DNA of 33,950 nucleotides from Phaeodactylibacter sp. (lineage in GTDB: Bacteria > Bacteroidota > Bacteroidia > Chitinophagales > Saprospiraceae). Both the position numbers and the translations under genes were made by a program. This document shows, piece by piece, positions 31,256 to 33,950 of the stretch (the first letter of the stretch is position 1; every line of letters begins with the position of its first letter). Where the stretch lies: NCBI GenBank assembly GCA_024102975.1, contig JAGFJD010000301.1:1-33950 (forward strand). Direction: 5' to 3'. The notes beneath the pieces were generated by a model that had not been told where the DNA came from, did no database searches, and saw only the letters and a list, made by a program, of their open reading frames with translations.

Positions 31256-32632
31256 ATGCTCATTCGCCTGGTCTTAACCAATTTTCTGTCTTTCGGCCCG
31301 GAAACGGAGTTCAATACTCTGACGGGCTCTCCTCGGAGAAAGAAAGAACACATTTATAATTTCGGAGAATTGGAGTTGCTGAAAACAGCAGCCATTTACG
31401 GGGCTAATGGCGCCGGCAAATCCAATCTGGCCAAAGGCGCTAGTTTGCTGCGCCAGATCGTCGTTGAAGGCCAGTGGGATAAGGTGCGCGATATACAGCC
31501 TTTTCGGTTAGACAAAAAACTGGAAAGCCTGCCGAGCAGTCTTGAAGCGGAGTTTATCATCGGAGAACAGTCCTACTGTTATGGCCTTTCTATTCAGCAA
31601 GGGAAAATAATTGAAGAATGGCTTTATCGAACCCACTTTGGCAAAAAGGATGAAATAGTATTCAATAGAACTACAAGCCCGAAAGGCATAACCAAAATAG
31701 AAGTCCATTCCGAGTTCTATAAAACAGAGCAAGACCGGTTGCGCATCAAACTCTATGAAGAAGAATTGCTAAAAGAGGACCAGCCACTGATCACCATGAT
31801 GGCCAATGCTAAACAGGTATTCCGCGATGTCCGGCTGGCATACCAGTGGTTCAGCCACTATTTAATTATCATTTTCCCAAAATCCAAACCACAATTTCTC
31901 ATTGGCAGGATGCTCGGGCAGTTAGGTTTTGAGGCTTTCGCCAATGAGCTGATCGCCTCCTTAAAAACCGGTATCCATCACCTGGAATTGAAAACTTACG
32001 ACATTGACGAATTCTTCGGCAAAGATGATGAAGAGCAGGCCCGAAAGATCAAAACAGAAATACTAAAAAACAGTAATGGCAAACGGGCCATTCAACTGAG
32101 GGCCGCAAAAGTGGGCGAAGAAATCCTGGCCATGTTGGAAGGCGGCAAAGTAGTCATCAAGCGCCTCATTGCCAAACACAAGAATGAAGAAGGCCAATAT
32201 TTTGATTTTGTCCTGGACGAAGAATCCGACGGCACACTGCGTTTGCTGGACCTCGCGCCGGCTTTATTTCAGTCCATCAATAGCCCATCTACAGTTATCA
32301 TTGATGAGATCGATCAGAGCGTTCATCCTTTTTTGCTAAAAGAGCTCATCAAGAAATTTGTTGCTGACGAACAAACAAAAGGCCAATTTATCTTTACAAC
32401 CCATGAATCCAACCTGCTGGACCAAAAGGTCTTCCGCCAGGATGAGATCTGGTTTGCAGAAAAGAACAACAATGGGGCCACAACCTTATATCCTTTAAGT
32501 GATTTCAATATCCGCTTTGATCTGGATATCCAAAAGGGCTATCTGAACGGTAGGTTCGGCGCTATTCCGTTTTTAGGCAACCTCGAAGATCTAAACTGGG
32601 ATATTTATGCCAAAGAAGAACAGGGCATATAA
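31256..32632 (+). CDS. RloA/AbiLi-type AAA ATPase
   Basis: The 458-residue product begins MLIRLVLTNFLSFGPETEFN, the usual start of RecF/SMC-like defence ATPases. Walker A is G49-ANGAG-K55-S56, Walker B TVIIDEIDQSVHP has D350-E351, and H383 in FTTHESNLL is the switch. No coiled coil is obvious. Together with the overlapping RloB gene it matches the AbiLi/AbiLii abortive-infection arrangement, where the ATPase is thought to control the Toprim-like partner. Start ATG at 31256 lies about 16 bp after the expected transcription start. The C-terminus overlaps the next gene by 26 bp. Confidence 0.9.
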   Translation: MLIRLVLTNFLSFGPETEFNTLTGSPRRKKEHIYNFGELELLKTAAIYGANGAGKSNLAKGASLLRQIVVEGQWDKVRDIQPFRLDKKLESLPSSLEAEFIIGEQSYCYGLSIQQGKIIEEWLYRTHFGKKDEIVFNRTTSPKGITKIEVHSEFYKTEQDRLRIKLYEEELLKEDQPLITMMANAKQVFRDVRLAYQWFSHYLIIIFPKSKPQFLIGRMLGQLGFEAFANELIASLKTGIHHLELKTYDIDEFFGKDDEEQARKIKTEILKNSNGKRAIQLRAAKVGEEILAMLEGGKVVIKRLIAKHKNEEGQYFDFVLDEESDGTLRLLDLAPALFQSINSPSTVIIDEIDQSVHPFLLKELIKKFVADEQTKGQFIFTTHESNLLDQKVFRQDEIWFAEKNNNGATTLYPLSDFNIRFDLDIQKGYLNGRFGAIPFLGNLEDLNWDIYAKEEQGI

Positions 32633-33215
32633 AAAGGGCGCGCCGCATCGGGATGCCCGTTTATTTGTCATCGTTGCCGAAGGCAAACGCGAAGATCAAT
32701 ACTTCAGCTGGTTCAACGAAAAAAATCAGCGCATCAAAGTCTCTATCGTTCCTCGGGAACAGAATCGTTCCGCCCCTACTCATTTTCTTTCCAGAGTAGG
32801 GTCTTTTATCAAAGCTGGTGGATGGAATCCAGAAGATGGCGATCAACTCTGGTTTGTCCTGGACGTGGATAAATGGCAACGGGAAGAGATTGAAAATCTC
32901 AGAATAGCCTGCGAGTCAAATCCAAACTGGGGTATAGCCATTAGCAACCCTTGTTTTGAAGTATGGTTATTGTTCCATATCCGAAAGTCAATTCCTGATA
33001 ATGGAGAAGGCTGTGGCAGCTTGAAACAAATGCTACATAGGAATGTCCCGGGAGGATATGATAAAGATCCCTTTTGTGAAAAAATTGAGTTGGCATCTCA
33101 GAACTCCAGAGCTGCAGACAATAATCCCCGTGGGCACTTCCCAGATAGGATGATGACAAAATTGTATCAGCTGGCTGAGGAAATTATTCAAACACTGGGA
33201 GCAAATTGGAAGTGA
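32607..33215 (+). CDS. rloB: RloB-family (AbiLii-type) Toprim-like protein
   Basis: The 202-residue product has the RloB pattern: a basic N-terminus, VIVAEGKREDQYF with Glu25, WFVLDVDKW with Asp86 and Asp88 as the acidic Toprim-like pair, and AISNPCFEVWLLFHI. The late segment NPRGHFPDRM is less conserved. It is probably the nuclease effector of the pair. Its ATG lies inside the RloA end (26-bp overlap), so translation is coupled. Activity on a specific target is unknown. Confidence 0.9.
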   Translation: MPKKNRAYKKGAPHRDARLFVIVAEGKREDQYFSWFNEKNQRIKVSIVPREQNRSAPTHFLSRVGSFIKAGGWNPEDGDQLWFVLDVDKWQREEIENLRIACESNPNWGIAISNPCFEVWLLFHIRKSIPDNGEGCGSLKQMLHRNVPGGYDKDPFCEKIELASQNSRAADNNPRGHFPDRMMTKLYQLAEEIIQTLGANWK

Positions 33216-33354
33216 GGAAATCTCCCCTGAAAATATTACCTTGTCAACAGCTTTTGGCGAAGAACCTCTGGTTAAAGCCGTATTTTCACAACATGAGTTC
33301 AAAATAATATTGTACGAGCCGGACACAGAAAAAATAAAAACATGGATAAAATAG
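33216..33354 (+). pseudogene. C-terminal fragment resembling XisH
   Basis: The +1 frame relative to rloB reads AFGEEPLVKAVFSQHEF, then KIILYEPDTEKIKTWIK and TAG at 33352-33354, overlapping the XisI start by 13 bases. XisH proteins end in a similar LIVY-type strand with a WI end and are normally encoded just upstream of xisI with such an overlap. The start and catalytic part are missing, perhaps replaced by the RloAB unit. Assignment rests on position and about 17 residues. Confidence 0.4.
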
Positions 33355-33677
33355 CAAAATACCAGGAGATCATCCTTCAAATACTACATGAATATTCAAA
33401 GGTAAAGTATTCCAACCTACAAGCTGAAAATCAGTTGATCGCAGACAAGGAAAATCATCGCTACCAGGTGGTGACGATCGGATGGGAAGGAAATAAATTC
33501 ATCCATGACTGCCCCATGCACATGGACATCATCAACGGCAAGATCTGGATACAGCGCAATATGACGGAGATCGACCTGGGGCTGAAACTGATGGAAATGG
33601 GCGTGCCTAAGTCGGATATTGTCCTTGGGTTTCTTTCTCCCAGGACTCGGGAATATTCCGATTATGCTGTATCTTGA
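33342..33677 (+). CDS. xisI: XisI-family protein
   Basis: The 111-residue product has the whole XisI pattern: MDKIAKYQEIILQILHEYSK, YQVVTIGWEGNKFIHDCPMH, IINGKIWIQRNMTEIDLGLK and the GVPKSDIVLGFLSP end. XisI was first described as a control factor for excision of the cyanobacterial fdxN element and usually pairs with XisH. Here only a fragment of XisH remains, so the pair is probably not functional in its known form. Outside cyanobacteria and Bacteroidota gene pairs of this type resemble mobile two-gene units. Confidence 0.92.
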   Translation: MDKIAKYQEIILQILHEYSKVKYSNLQAENQLIADKENHRYQVVTIGWEGNKFIHDCPMHMDIINGKIWIQRNMTEIDLGLKLMEMGVPKSDIVLGFLSPRTREYSDYAVS

Positions 33678-33901
33678 TTATCCTGTTTTTATTCTGATTT
33701 TCCTGGCTTTTGGTATGGAACAAGTGGTTGAAAGCCTGCCTCCCGCCCCCTCCCCTCACAGGCATGGCATAACAACCAACAAACAACAGGTAACCGCATA
33801 ACCCATGCTCTCCCTCCAACAACCCTACGAAGTACGCGCCTCCATCACCATTATTTCAAAGGTTCTGGCGCGCCTTCAAAATGTTGGTATTTACCTAGCA
33901 A

Positions 33902-33950
33902 ATGACCAATAACTACCGTAACGGGAAAGATTACTTTCTTCACGAATGGA
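33902..33950 (+). CDS. Possible start of a further gene (cut by the window)
   Basis: An ATG at 33902 opens a frame MTNNYRNGKDYFLHEW that runs off the right end. It overlaps the end of a short open frame from 33804. Sixteen codons are too few for a family call; composition is compatible with a coding start. Confidence 0.35.
   Translation, partial: MTNNYRNGKDYFLHEW

Noticed and set aside
33804..33912. Plus-strand frame of 35 codons starting MLSLQQPYEVRASI
   Set aside because: Too short and without a recognised motif to support a gene, though its end overlaps the possible start at 33902.
17424..33950. Retron or CRISPR component in the defence region
   Set aside because: No reverse transcriptase, no cas gene and no regular spaced repeats were found on either strand.

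Overview
The window looks like chromosomal DNA of a Bacteroidota bacterium, probably of the Saprospiraceae or a near relative. This is inferred from four things: two proteins with C-terminal type IX secretion (T9SS) sorting domains, a BlaI/M56 pair with TonB-like domains, secreted S9 and M48 peptidases, and promoter-like sequences of the Bacteroidota type (TTG, about 20 bp, TAnnTTTG). The left half is GC-rich with housekeeping and envelope genes. The stretch from about 18 kb to 25 kb and from 30 kb to the right end is visibly more AT-rich and carries defence-type and broken genes.

Left half (1-17.1 kb). A G-rich hexanucleotide tract lies downstream of a convergent M56 metallopeptidase/TonB/T9SS sensor gene and its BlaI-type repressor. 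The repressor promoter has an operator-like dyad in its spacer. Then come a secreted TPR-VWA protein, a small coiled-coil protein with a strong terminator, a dipeptidyl-peptidase IV (S9B), a YbjQ-family protein, SmpB, an M48 lipoprotein protease, a decayed RelE/ParE-type toxin-antitoxin pair interrupted by a palindromic MITE-like element, histidine ammonia-lyase, an AAA-ATPase/PD-(D/E)XK protein, and a large AsmA-like protein. Intergenic gaps hold many palindromes and dispersed repeats.

Junction. A tRNA-Val(UAC) with a clear promoter, a partial tRNA-like 5' copy in front of it and a strong terminator behind it marks the probable left edge of an accessory island.

Right half (17.4-33.95 kb). 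The island holds a degenerate HNH-like gene, a deletion relic of an SNF2-type helicase, and then a compact same-strand block: an SMC/OLD-like ATPase with an HNH nuclease (Septu-like arrangement) followed by a TrlF-type PHP-ATPase. A short second copy of the trlF 3' end lies 0.8 kb downstream. After two secreted-protein genes on the minus strand (one a 1028-residue T9SS adhesin-like protein) come a PD-(D/E)XK-like protein, an overlapping RloA/RloB (AbiL-type) pair behind a promoter with an embedded palindrome, an XisH-like fragment and an XisI gene. A coding region may start at the right edge.

Most likely working units are the BlaI-M56 sensory pair, the ATPase-HNH-TrlF defence block and the RloAB block. 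No CRISPR array, rRNA, intact transposase or integrase was seen.
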